Source: Nitrospirae bacterium JdFR-86 (GTDB lineage Bacteria; Nitrospirota; Thermodesulfovibrionia; Thermodesulfovibrionales; JdFR-86). Taken from it: a stretch of DNA of 64,000 nt. Each line of letters begins with the position of its first letter. Position 1 is the first letter of the stretch. Shown here piece after piece: positions 25,866 through 34,527 of the stretch. The stretch is taken from positions 197,785 through 261,784 of the forward strand of contig MTOV01000015.1 in NCBI GenBank assembly GCA_002011815.1. Direction: 5' to 3'. A program made the translations under genes and the position numbers. Under the pieces are notes generated by a model. It was not told where the DNA came from, did no database searches, and saw only the letters and a list, made by a program, of their open reading frames with translations.

Positions 25866-27152
25866 ATGAAGATACAGGGCTTTGTTATTACACTGCTGTT
25901 GATTGTTTTCTGTTGTGCTGTAACAAATGCATTAGCGGCAGATGTTGATTGTCTTATGTGCCATCCAGACCTTTCCGAAGGCAAATCAGTGCATCCTGCC
26001 GTGAGTATGGGATGTCTCTCCTGCCATACAGGGGTTGATGCAACAGACATTCCTCACAAGATGACCAGCGGGATAAATAAAGGACTTTCTGCTGAGCCGC
26101 CTGAGCTTTGCTTTGGATGTCATGACAAAGGAATGTTCTCAGGTAAAAAGACGGTTCATATGCCTGTGGCAGGTGGAATGTGCACAGGATGTCACAGCCC
26201 CCACGCAAGCAGTTCGGATAAACTGCTTCTTTCAGATGAAATATGCTTTAATTGTCACGATAGATCATTGGTTGAGAAGAAGAACGTTCATCCTCCAGTA
26301 GCCGGCGGTATGTGTGTCATGTGTCACAGTCCTCACCAGTCGGATAATGAAAAGCTTCTTGTTGCAACCTCATCTGATTTGTGTTTTAGATGCCACGATA
26401 AGACGAAGTTTGAAGGGAAAACAGTGCATATGCCTGTAGGAATGGGCATGTGCACCAGTTGTCATTATCCGCATGGTTCTGATAATGAAAAACTGTTGAT
26501 TACGGACAAAGCAGAGCTGTGCTTTAATTGTCACGACAGGTCACTGGTTGAGAAAAAGAATGTTCATCCACCTGTAGTCGGTGGCATGTGTGTCTTATGT
26601 CATAGTCCTCACCAGTCGGACAATGAGAAGCTTCTTGTTGCTGCTTCTTCTGAGTTGTGCTTCAACTGCCACGACAAGACAAGGTTTTACGGACCAACGA
26701 TACATGCACCTGTAGGAATAGGCATGTGCACGTCCTGCCATGATCCGCATGGAGCAGAGAATAAAAGATTATTGATTACGGGCGAATCAGAGCTGTGTTT
26801 TAATTGTCATGATAAATCTGAGTTTTTCAAGAAGTCTGTACATAAACCTGTGGAAAGCGGCGAATGTCTTAAATGTCATGTGCCACATGCAAGCCAGAAC
26901 GAGACATTGCTTGTCAGAAAGGGCAGTGTGCTGTGCAGAAAGTGTCATCCGCAGGTAGGTAGACGGCCTCATGCAATAGCAGGGTTTGACAGACCAGGAC
27001 ACCCTATAAGGGGAAGAAAAGACCCGAACAGGCCGGGTAAAACCTTTGGCTGCTTAAGTTGTCATCTGCCGCATACATCCGAGTGGCCTACACTTTTCAG
27101 ATACAAGGCAAATAATGTATTCGACTTGTGTATATACTGTCATGAGATGTAG
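25866..27152 (+). CDS. 17-haem c-type cytochrome (paired CXXCH)
   Basis: A 428-aa exported cytochrome with 17 CXXCH motifs after a signal peptide ending NALAADVDC. It is homologous to the preceding 45-haem protein in both end regions (for example PHAIAGFDRPGHPIRGRKDP and SEW...LFRYKAN..FDLC) but has a shorter middle. ATG 25866 is chosen because GGGAGGT precedes it; an in-frame codon at 25821 would add 15 residues before the signal peptide. It is likely a partner or shorter version of the giant cytochrome. Confidence 0.94.
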   Translation: MKIQGFVITLLLIVFCCAVTNALAADVDCLMCHPDLSEGKSVHPAVSMGCLSCHTGVDATDIPHKMTSGINKGLSAEPPELCFGCHDKGMFSGKKTVHMPVAGGMCTGCHSPHASSSDKLLLSDEICFNCHDRSLVEKKNVHPPVAGGMCVMCHSPHQSDNEKLLVATSSDLCFRCHDKTKFEGKTVHMPVGMGMCTSCHYPHGSDNEKLLITDKAELCFNCHDRSLVEKKNVHPPVVGGMCVLCHSPHQSDNEKLLVAASSELCFNCHDKTRFYGPTIHAPVGIGMCTSCHDPHGAENKRLLITGESELCFNCHDKSEFFKKSVHKPVESGECLKCHVPHASQNETLLVRKGSVLCRKCHPQVGRRPHAIAGFDRPGHPIRGRKDPNRPGKTFGCLSCHLPHTSEWPTLFRYKANNVFDLCIYCHEM

Positions 27153-27175
27153 CAGGAATTGAATGGTAGTGGGCC

Positions 27176-28048
27176 TTATTTCTCAGACTTGACCTTTTTA
27201 ATAGTGTCCTGCACTCTTGAGTGGTAGAAGTCTTGCAGACTGTCGAGAATCTGTGGATTCTTTTCTATTGCTTCCTGAAGGGTAATTCTGTTTATTTCAA
27301 ACACCTCAAGCTCGCCTTCTGCAATAACTGATGCAGTTCTGGGTCTTCCGGTAAGGAAGGCTACCTCACCAAACACGTCGTTTTCCGAGAGCATGGCAAG
27401 CTCGATAACCTTTCCTAATAAATGTGCTATAACCCGTGCCTTGCCCCTCCTTATAATAAACATGGAGTCTCCGGCATCTCCCTCTTCGATTATAGTCTCA
27501 CCGTGTTTGAACGACTTGACTTCAGCCGTTCTGAGCAGTTCTCCGTATTCTTCGTTGGTAAGAGAGGAGAATATAGAGGGCACTGGTTTGGTCTCTTCTG
27601 TATAAGGTGGCTCGGAGAGCCCGGTGGATTCTTCAGAGAGAGGCTCTTCGGATGCAGGTATCTCTTCAACGCCAGATACTATGGCAGGAGAAAGCAGCAG
27701 TGATGTTTTGGATGTCTCCATCTCTTTGAAGATAGCTTCTGATTTGTTTATTGCCTCTTCATTGTTTGGTTCAAGCCTGAGGATTATTTTGTAGATTGCA
27801 AGTGCTTTTTGTCCGAATCCTGCATTGACAAGACAAGACGCAGACTGATGATAAGCTGCAACAGCCCCTTGAATGTCTCCGATTCTCTGGAGCGTGTCGC
27901 CTATCTTCAGGTACACTTGGGAATTTTCAGGTTCTAATTCTTTCAGCGAGTTTAACGAGCTTAATGCTTTCTGCCAGTCCTGTTTCGTTAATGCCTTGAA
28001 ATATTTTTCCCAGAGTTTTTTGGGCTTCATAGCGGGAGTCTCCGGCAC
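27176..28048 (-). CDS. TPR plus cyclic-nucleotide-binding domain protein
   Basis: A 290-aa soluble protein. The N-terminal half has TPR-like helices (LNSLKELEPENSQVYLKIGDTLQRIG and AIYKIILRLEPNNEEA). A Ser/Glu-rich linker (about 125-160) follows, then a Crp-type cNMP-binding barrel (EEGDAGDSMFIIRRGKARV and NDVFGEVAFLTGRPRTASV). There is no DNA-binding helix-turn-helix, so it is not a transcription factor of the Crp type. It converges on the 17-haem gene. Confidence 0.8.
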   Translation of the reverse strand: MPETPAMKPKKLWEKYFKALTKQDWQKALSSLNSLKELEPENSQVYLKIGDTLQRIGDIQGAVAAYHQSASCLVNAGFGQKALAIYKIILRLEPNNEEAINKSEAIFKEMETSKTSLLLSPAIVSGVEEIPASEEPLSEESTGLSEPPYTEETKPVPSIFSSLTNEEYGELLRTAEVKSFKHGETIIEEGDAGDSMFIIRRGKARVIAHLLGKVIELAMLSENDVFGEVAFLTGRPRTASVIAEGELEVFEINRITLQEAIEKNPQILDSLQDFYHSRVQDTIKKVKSEK

Positions 28049-28123
28049 AAAGTATATAGTATCGTAAAATTAGATGTCAAACATTCTGAAGTCTTCAAAA
28101 TTACCGGTGAAAAAAGCCAATTT

Positions 28124-28153
28124 TTGGCTGTAAAAGCTTTATTAAGTTATAAT
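28124..28153 (+). promoter_or_regulatory. Promoter of dapL
   Basis: TTGGCT (28124-28129) and TATAAT (28148-28153) are 18 bases apart and 25 bases before dapL. A small inverted repeat AGCCAA/TTGGCT (about 28115-28129) overlaps the -35 box and could be an operator. Confidence 0.65.
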
Positions 28154-28178
28154 AGCTAGAAAAACCCAAGGAGGAGAC

Positions 28179-29336
28179 ATGGAGCTTGCTGAGCGTGTAA
28201 AGAACCTGCCACCTTATTTATTTGCCCGGATAGATGCAATGAAAGAAGAAGCCCTTAAGAAAGGGGTTGACCTTATAGACCTGAGCATTGGCGACCCTGA
28301 TATCCCAACGCCAGAACACATAGTGGAGGCGATGAAAAAGGCTGTGGAAAACCCTGCGCATCACCGCTATCCGTCTTATAAAGGTATGCTCAGCTACAGG
28401 GAGGCTGTCTCAAGATGGTATAAAAAAAGGTTCGATGTTACGCTTGACCCAAACACAGAAGTTATTTCTCTTATAGGCTCCAAGGAAGGCATCGGACATA
28501 TCCCGCTTGCATTTGTAAATCCCGGAGATATCGTTTTAGTTCCCACTCCGGGTTATCCTGTTTACTCTATTGGAACGCTCTTTGCCGGCGGTGAAAATTA
28601 TTTCATGCCGCTTAAAGAAGAAAACAATTATCTGCCTGACCTTAAATCAATAAGCGAAAATGTGCTTAAAAAAGCCAAGCTTATGTTCATAAATTATCCG
28701 AACAATCCTACGTCTGCGGTTGCAAGCAGGCAGTTTTTTGAAGAGGTCATAAACATTGCAAGCAAGTATGACATAATCGTGTGCCATGATGCAGCATACT
28801 CGGAGATATATTACGATGACGAAAAGCCTTTGAGCTTTCTTGAGATCGAAGGCGCAAAAGAAGTAGGCATTGAGATGCATTCCCTTTCAAAGACGTATAA
28901 CATGACCGGCTGGAGAATAGGCTATGCCGTCGGCAACAAGGACGTGATAGCAGGACTTGGAAAGATAAAGACTAATCTTGATTCAGGCGTGTTTCAGGCA
29001 ATACAGGAAGCCTCTATTGCTGCACTTGAGACCGATGAAAACGTGCTTTCAGCCTTAAGAAAGACCTATCAGGAAAGAAGGGATACACTCTATGAAGGGC
29101 TGAAAGAAGCAGGTATAAGCGCAGAAAAGCCGAAAGCGACTTTTTATCTCTGGGTAAAGACACCGGAAGGGTTCGACTCCACAAGCTTTACTGCACACCT
29201 TCTTGAAAAGGCAGGCGTGCTTACAACTCCAGGAAATGGCTTTGGTGACCCTGGTGAAGGATATGTGAGATTTGCCCTCACTGTCCCCGTCGAGAGAATA
29301 AAAGAGGCAGTGGAAAGAATTAAAAAATCATTGTGA
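28179..29336 (+). CDS. dapL: LL-diaminopimelate aminotransferase
   Basis: A 385-aa class I/II PLP aminotransferase that makes LL-diaminopimelate from tetrahydrodipicolinate in one step. It has [40 protein letters not shown] and the PLP lysine in [18 protein letters not shown], close to DapL proteins. dapA, dapF and lysA occur in the same window, supporting the DapL lysine route. A strong AAGGAGGAG site precedes ATG. A different aminotransferase specificity is possible but less likely. Confidence 0.85.
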   Translation: MELAERVKNLPPYLFARIDAMKEEALKKGVDLIDLSIGDPDIPTPEHIVEAMKKAVENPAHHRYPSYKGMLSYREAVSRWYKKRFDVTLDPNTEVISLIGSKEGIGHIPLAFVNPGDIVLVPTPGYPVYSIGTLFAGGENYFMPLKEENNYLPDLKSISENVLKKAKLMFINYPNNPTSAVASRQFFEEVINIASKYDIIVCHDAAYSEIYYDDEKPLSFLEIEGAKEVGIEMHSLSKTYNMTGWRIGYAVGNKDVIAGLGKIKTNLDSGVFQAIQEASIAALETDENVLSALRKTYQERRDTLYEGLKEAGISAEKPKATFYLWVKTPEGFDSTSFTAHLLEKAGVLTTPGNGFGDPGEGYVRFALTVPVERIKEAVERIKKSL

Positions 29337-29357
29337 GGGCATGCCTGCTGTAATTAA

Positions 29358-29819
29358 ATGCCTGTTGTTTATATAGGTATCGGCTCAAACCTTGGAGACA
29401 GGAAACATAACTGTCTGAAGGCAATAGAGCTTCTTGGCGAAAACGGCATCGTTGTCAAAAAACGTTCATCCATGTATGAGACAAAGCCATGGGGTATTGA
29501 GGATCAACCTCGCTTCATAAACATGGCTGTAGAGACTGAAACAGACATAGAACCGCAAAGACTTCTAAGAATCCTTAAAGACATAGAAAAACAACTCGGA
29601 AGAACCGAAACCCAAAGATGGGGACCCCGTATAATTGACCTTGACATCCTGCTTTACGGCTCTCTTGTCCTTAAAGAGAATGGACTTGAAATACCACATC
29701 CCCTGATGCACGAAAGGGACTTTGTGCTGAAGCCGCTTTCAGAGATAGCACCAGAGGTAAGGCATCCTGTAATAGGGAAGACAGTTAAAGAGCTAATGGA
29801 GAGCCTGCTTCGTAAGTAG
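29358..29819 (+). CDS. folK: 2-amino-4-hydroxy-6-hydroxymethyldihydropteridine pyrophosphokinase
   Basis: A 153-aa HPPK of folate synthesis, transferring pyrophosphate from ATP to the pterin. Signatures include YIGIGSNLGDR, TKPWGIEDQPRFINMAVE and RWGPRIIDLDILLYG, followed by PHPLMHERDFVLKPL. Length is normal for a single-domain HPPK. It lies 21 bases after dapL and is probably co-transcribed. Confidence 0.95.
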   Translation: MPVVYIGIGSNLGDRKHNCLKAIELLGENGIVVKKRSSMYETKPWGIEDQPRFINMAVETETDIEPQRLLRILKDIEKQLGRTETQRWGPRIIDLDILLYGSLVLKENGLEIPHPLMHERDFVLKPLSEIAPEVRHPVIGKTVKELMESLLRK

Positions 29820-29837
29820 TGGCGAAGCGTAAGGGAG

Positions 29838-30452
29838 CTATGCCTTCTTTACGAATTCCCCGAAGGCTTTGAGTATTCTGAGCCCGAGTGTTTGGCTTTT
29901 TTCAGGGTGAAACTGTGTGGCAAAGACATTGTCTTTCCATATCATCGAGGTGAACTCAACCCCATAGTCTGTTACTGTTGCGTTTATGTCCTTGTCCTCA
30001 GGAGCAACATAGAAGGAGTGTACGAAATAGAAATATCCGCCATCGGGTATGTCATCGAGTATTGGAGGACGTCTTAATATTTTTAAGCTGTTCCAGCCCA
30101 TGTGCGGTACTTTAAGGTCGCTTTCTGGAAACCGCAAGACTTTCCCTTTGAAGATATCGAGTCCTTTGCATCTTCCGAATTCCTCTGATTCGCTGAAAAG
30201 CACCTGAAGACCGAGACATATGCCGAGATAGGGTTTGCCTTTTTCTATGGCTCTTATTATGGATTCTGTGAGATTCAGGTCTTTAAGGTTTCTTATGCAG
30301 TCTCTGAATGCACCTACACCGGGAAGCACTACGCCTTTTGCGTTATCAACTGCCTTAGGGTCTGAGACGATTTTCGCCTCGACTCCTACCTTGAGGAAGC
30401 CTTTCTCAACGCTTCTCAGATTCCCCATCCCATAATCTACGATGGCTATCAT
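29838..30452 (-). CDS. hisH: Imidazole glycerol phosphate synthase glutaminase subunit HisH
   Basis: A 204-aa class I glutamine amidotransferase that feeds ammonia to HisF in histidine synthesis. The nucleophile Cys is in YLGICLGLQVLF, and the His-Glu pair is in TQFHPEKSQTLG. LPGVGAFRDC is also typical. hisF is not adjacent. It converges on folK. Confidence 0.94.
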   Translation of the reverse strand: MIAIVDYGMGNLRSVEKGFLKVGVEAKIVSDPKAVDNAKGVVLPGVGAFRDCIRNLKDLNLTESIIRAIEKGKPYLGICLGLQVLFSESEEFGRCKGLDIFKGKVLRFPESDLKVPHMGWNSLKILRRPPILDDIPDGGYFYFVHSFYVAPEDKDINATVTDYGVEFTSMIWKDNVFATQFHPEKSQTLGLRILKAFGEFVKKA

Positions 30453-30517
30453 AGCCTTCTATTATAACTTATCGAGGCTCATACTGGCTGAATTATCGAA
30501 GAGCAAAAGACATTGTG

Positions 30518-31411
30518 TTATTTTTTCGATATGTGAATCCATGCAAGCCAGAAGGCACCAATTAGGATTACAAAGCCTCCAGTGAGTTCTCTCTCCGAAG
30601 GGAGTTCACCAAGTGCCAGATATGCCATAGGAAGGACGAATAAAGGCTGTGCGGTCAGAACAAGGGTGGAACGCGACAAATCCCAATAGCGGTATGCCCG
30701 AAAGGTCATAAGGAAACTCGCGCACGGACCTAAAAACGCCCCTAAAAAAGTAACAAGCCAGTAGGATGTTTCGACATTGAAATCGGCTTTGCCTGTAATA
30801 AACACCCAGAGTGCAATAACCAACGTGGCTATTCCAACCCTGTAAAAGACAAGGATGTTTGGATGTATCTCGGTTACCTTCATTTTCGCTATCAACATCT
30901 GCACAGATGCAGCAAGGCATGCAAGGAGTGTCAGGACAGTGCCGGTGCCTACGATGTGCCATTCCCCGATGACGCTTATAAGACCGCCTAAAAGCATGAC
31001 CGAAGCAGATGCAAGCTCTTTGACCGTCAGTCTTTCACCTAAAACGATAGCACTTAGGATGATAGTTATTACCGGATAAAACCTCCAGAGGAATGATGAG
31101 AATGTCGGGTCGAGCAGGGCAAGCCCTGACCACGAAAGTATCATACCTGCGCCTGTGGCAATCCCCATTAAGATTATCCTGTTTATTGTATGCGGAGGTA
31201 GAGTTAGTTGTCTTCTGTGTCCTGTGGCGAGCACTATGACAAAAGAATAAACAGCCGCGGCTGACGTCCAGACCAGACTGAACGTCTCAGGGTTAAAACC
31301 CTTAAGCCCGTATTTTGCCGTGATGTAGTTCGTGGACAGTAAAACCGCACCTGCAAGCGCGTAGAAAAAACCCTTAAGAGGGTTTCTATGAATGTGGATG
31401 TCTGATTTCAT
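30518..31411 (-). CDS. EamA/DMT-superfamily transporter
   Basis: A 297-aa membrane protein with about ten helices in two EamA repeats (GFFYALAGAVLLSTNYITAK... and later AWHIHISKK-side repeat starting near ASVQMLIAK). It is a drug/metabolite exporter family member with unknown substrate. I took ATG 31411; an in-frame TTG at 31456 would add 15 residues, and neither has a clear ribosome site. Confidence 0.75.
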   Translation of the reverse strand: MKSDIHIHRNPLKGFFYALAGAVLLSTNYITAKYGLKGFNPETFSLVWTSAAAVYSFVIVLATGHRRQLTLPPHTINRIILMGIATGAGMILSWSGLALLDPTFSSFLWRFYPVITIILSAIVLGERLTVKELASASVMLLGGLISVIGEWHIVGTGTVLTLLACLAASVQMLIAKMKVTEIHPNILVFYRVGIATLVIALWVFITGKADFNVETSYWLVTFLGAFLGPCASFLMTFRAYRYWDLSRSTLVLTAQPLFVLPMAYLALGELPSERELTGGFVILIGAFWLAWIHISKK

Positions 31412-31463
31412 TTGTTTAGAAATCTGATTGTATAGGGTTTCAGTATTAAATGACAAGAGCTGT

Positions 31464-31498
31464 AAGCCTTAAGTCTCTTGAGAAATAAGGCTTTTTTT
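31464..31498 (+). terminator. Hairpin with U-tract in the leader of the ABC cluster
   Basis: AAGCCTTA (31464-31471) pairs with TAAGGCTT (31486-31493), with an inner TCTC/GAGA stem, followed by seven T (31492-31498). Because the upstream gene points the other way, this plus-strand terminator-like hairpin lies in the 5' leader of the ABC operon and could be an attenuator. Confidence 0.6.
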
Positions 31499-32774
31499 GA
31501 CCCCCCTAATTCCACTATGGTATTATTTTTTAGTGCTTTTAAGTCTTCTTAAACAGTCGTTTTCCAACCAGAAGAAGGCAATGGTTTTGATGGTAGTGTC
31601 TGTTGCAATGGGAACAGCCATTGCAACCTCGCTTATAACCCTCTCGCTTGATATCAAAGGCAAGGTCTCAAGAGAATTAAGGGCATTCGGAGCGAATATA
31701 ACTATTGAGCCTAAGGTCGAAGGGTTTGCTGATATCGCCGGACAGAAGCGGTATCTCAGAGAAAAGGACATCATTAAGGCAAAGACCATATTCTGGAGAC
31801 ATAATATTTTAGGCATTGCACCGTTTCTGGAGGAAAAAGCAAAGATAAGCTTTCAGGACAGGAAAAAGGATGTGACAATTGTAGGCACATGGTTTGAGAA
31901 GGAGCTTCCTCTTCCAGGTGAGAAAACTACATTCAGAGCAGGTGTAAGCACTGTCTCGCCATGGTGGGATATTAAAGGCAGAACACCTGATAAGTCTTCA
32001 GTGGTTCTTGGTGTGTCTTTGGCAGAGGAGCTTGGAATAAAGCAGGGTGAAGAGGTCTTGCTGGACGGGAAACCTTATGTCGTATCCGGTATACTCTCTA
32101 CTGGAGGAAAAGAAGACGAGCAGGTCTTTCTTGATCTTGATGTTGCACAGGAATTAAAAGGGCTTGAAGGAGCGGTCTCAAGGGTTCTGGTCTCTGCCCT
32201 TACGACCCCGATGGATGACTTCGCCTATAAAGACCCTGCAACAATGAGCAGAAAGGAATACGAAAAATGGTATTGCACAGGCTATGTCACATCCATTGCA
32301 AAACAACTCGAAGAGGTGTTTAAAGGCTCAAGGGCAAAGCCGATATGGCACGTGGCTGAAACAGAAGGCAATGTGCTCGAAAGACTGAGCATTCTTGTGT
32401 ATCTTCTTACTGCAGCTTCACTGCTTGCAGCGGCGCTAAGCATGTCAACCACAATGGCGGCAAGCCTTCTGAGAAGGCTTGATGAAATAGGACTTATGAA
32501 ATCCATAGGGGCTGACAGTTTTAAGATAAGCATTATATTTCTGTCAGAGGCGTTTATCATAGGCTGTGTGGGCGGTCTTGTCGGTTATGCCATATCAGTA
32601 GGAGTGGTTAAGTTTATAGGGCTTAAGGTCTTTGGTGCGGTGCTTGAAGAGAGGGTTCTGCTTTTGCCTGTTGCGCTTGTAAGCGCTCTTTTGATAGCCG
32701 CTTTGGGAAGCCTGCTTCCGATAAGAAGGGCTTTGAGGGTAAAACCTGCGGTCGTGCTTAAGGAGGCGCGGTGA
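31497..32774 (+). CDS. FtsX/MacB-like ABC permease 1
   Basis: An integral membrane subunit of up to 425 aa. One N-terminal helix (near MVLMVVSVAMGTAIATSLITL) is followed by a large periplasmic domain and three C-terminal helices with the FtsX-type ASLLRRLDEIGLMKSIGA. The start is uncertain: TTG 31497 lies in the U-tract of the preceding hairpin, and a downstream GTG or ATG could be used. It overlaps the second permease by 4 bases. The gene order matches the Campylobacter Cj1660-Cj1663 neighbours of P19/Ftr1. Confidence 0.78.
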   Translation: MTPLIPLWYYFLVLLSLLKQSFSNQKKAMVLMVVSVAMGTAIATSLITLSLDIKGKVSRELRAFGANITIEPKVEGFADIAGQKRYLREKDIIKAKTIFWRHNILGIAPFLEEKAKISFQDRKKDVTIVGTWFEKELPLPGEKTTFRAGVSTVSPWWDIKGRTPDKSSVVLGVSLAEELGIKQGEEVLLDGKPYVVSGILSTGGKEDEQVFLDLDVAQELKGLEGAVSRVLVSALTTPMDDFAYKDPATMSRKEYEKWYCTGYVTSIAKQLEEVFKGSRAKPIWHVAETEGNVLERLSILVYLLTAASLLAAALSMSTTMAASLLRRLDEIGLMKSIGADSFKISIIFLSEAFIIGCVGGLVGYAISVGVVKFIGLKVFGAVLEERVLLLPVALVSALLIAALGSLLPIRRALRVKPAVVLKEAR

Positions 32775-33859
32775 ACAAAAGGAAATGGTTTTTGCATTTC
32801 CTCTGGAGGTCTCTCAGCCAGCGCAAGGGCAGGGTGGCTGTGGCTTCAGCTTCAGTTATGATAGCAGCAGCCATTGTGGTCAGTGCGCTGGGTATTTCCC
32901 TTGGAATAAGACAAAAACTCGGCGGAGAACTCAGGTCATACGGAGCAAATGTAATTATCACTCCGAAGGAAGAAAAATATCTCAGCGATGAGGTCTTTAG
33001 TTTTTTGTCCTCTGACGTCGAGGTCGAGGATTTTTCAGGACAGCTCTATGCAAGGGTGTCTGTAAACGGTGCTGATGTAGAGATGATAGGACTTGATTTT
33101 AAGAAACTTCAAGGCTGGAGGATTGAAGGCAGAACCCCTGCGGAAGGAGAAATTCTCATCGGCACAAATATAAGAGACGCCCTCGGCTTAAAACTGAATG
33201 ACGCTGTTAAAGTAACCGTTGGTGACAGGGACATCCTGATGAAAGTTTCGGGTTTTGTTGAAAGAGGAGGTCCTGAAGACAATGCCGTTATGCTTGACCT
33301 TGCACAAAGCCAGAGGCTTACAGGTCTTGTTGGAAAACTCAGCGCAGTGTTTGTGAGAGTAAAAAGCAGAAACATCGGTGAGACTGTAAAGGCACTCAGA
33401 GACCACATGCCCTATGTGAATGTAAAGACACTTCGACAGGTTGCCTTTGCCGAAGAGTCTTTTCTTAAAAAGATAGAGCTTCTTATGGCGCTTGTAACAC
33501 TGGTTGTGCTTGTTGCCTCAGGCATAAGCGTTTCAAGCACGATGAGCGCTACTGTGCTTGAAAGGCTGAAAGAAATAGGTCTTATGAAAGCCATCGGAGG
33601 AACGAAAAACAGTATAAGACGGTTTTACCTTGCAGAGGGATGCATAATCGGAATCATCGGCGGGCTTTCAGGCTATGTGCTTGGGTTTTTGTCTGCACAG
33701 GCTGTGTCAAAGGGTGCTTTCGGGTCTTTTATAAGCATTCCGTTTTATGTCTTTTTCATATCCCTCGGTATGGGAGTTTTAATAGCAGTATCCTCAAGCA
33801 TACTGCCTGTAACTGATGCATTAAGATATAAGCCTTCCTCTATACTAAGAGGTGAATGA
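32771..33859 (+). CDS. FtsX/MacB-like ABC permease 2
   Basis: A 362-aa paralogue of the preceding permease with the same topology: N-terminal helix (ASASVMIAAAIVVSALGISLGI), periplasmic domain with YGANVIITPKEE, and C-terminal helices with ATVLERLKEIGLMKAIGGT. The start is GTG, overlapping the previous stop. The stop overlaps the ATPase gene by 4 bases. With the ATPase it should form a heterodimeric MacB-type mechanotransmission transporter rather than a simple importer. Confidence 0.82.
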   Translation: MNKRKWFLHFLWRSLSQRKGRVAVASASVMIAAAIVVSALGISLGIRQKLGGELRSYGANVIITPKEEKYLSDEVFSFLSSDVEVEDFSGQLYARVSVNGADVEMIGLDFKKLQGWRIEGRTPAEGEILIGTNIRDALGLKLNDAVKVTVGDRDILMKVSGFVERGGPEDNAVMLDLAQSQRLTGLVGKLSAVFVRVKSRNIGETVKALRDHMPYVNVKTLRQVAFAEESFLKKIELLMALVTLVVLVASGISVSSTMSATVLERLKEIGLMKAIGGTKNSIRRFYLAEGCIIGIIGGLSGYVLGFLSAQAVSKGAFGSFISIPFYVFFISLGMGVLIAVSSSILPVTDALRYKPSSILRGE

Positions 33860-34527
33860 TGGAATTTATCAGTGTTAAAGATGTGGTCAAGGAGTATGAG
33901 ACAGCAGTTGCTCTTAGAGGAGTGGACATGGATGTGGAAAAGGGCAGGTGGGTTTCGATAGTCGGTCCTTCAGGCTCTGGGAAGAGCACCCTTCTTAATA
34001 TAATCGGAGGGCTTGACAGCCCGACAAAAGGCAGTGTTTTTATAGACGGCGTGGACCTTGGCTCTCTTAGTGAAGACGCCATGGCTCGCTTCAGGCGTGA
34101 AAACATAGGGTTTGTTTTTCAGCAGTCGCATCTTGTGCCCTATCTTACAAGCGTTGAGAACGTCATGCTGGCGCAGTATTTTCACAGTATAACAGATGAG
34201 GCAGAGGCTGTGGAGGCACTGAACAGAGTCGGACTTGGACACAGACTTCATCACCGACCCTCTCAGCTTAGCGGAGGCGAGCAGCAACGAGTCTGTATAG
34301 CAAGGGCACTGATAAACAGCCCAAAGATACTCCTTGCTGATGAGCCTACAGGCAACCTCGACAGAGAAAACACAAGGCTTATTCTTGAACTCCTGAAAAA
34401 ACTGCACTCGGAAGAGCACTTCACTATAATCCTCGTGACCCATGACCCCTTCGTCTCAAAATGGGCAGAACGCCTGCTGACCATGGAGGACGGAAGGATT
34501 ATAAAAGATGAGCCTCTTTATTGTTGA
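33856..34527 (+). CDS. LolD/MacB-type ABC transporter ATPase
   Basis: A 223-aa ATP-binding subunit. It has Walker A GPSGSGKST, Q-loop FVFQQSHLVPYLT, signature LSGGEQQRVCIARAL, Walker B ILLADEPTGNLD and the switch His in LVTHDP. It couples to the two upstream permeases (4-base overlap with the second) and overlaps the DUF2318 gene by 20 bases, so all four genes form one translational unit. Confidence 0.92.
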   Translation: MMEFISVKDVVKEYETAVALRGVDMDVEKGRWVSIVGPSGSGKSTLLNIIGGLDSPTKGSVFIDGVDLGSLSEDAMARFRRENIGFVFQQSHLVPYLTSVENVMLAQYFHSITDEAEAVEALNRVGLGHRLHHRPSQLSGGEQQRVCIARALINSPKILLADEPTGNLDRENTRLILELLKKLHSEEHFTIILVTHDPFVSKWAERLLTMEDGRIIKDEPLYC

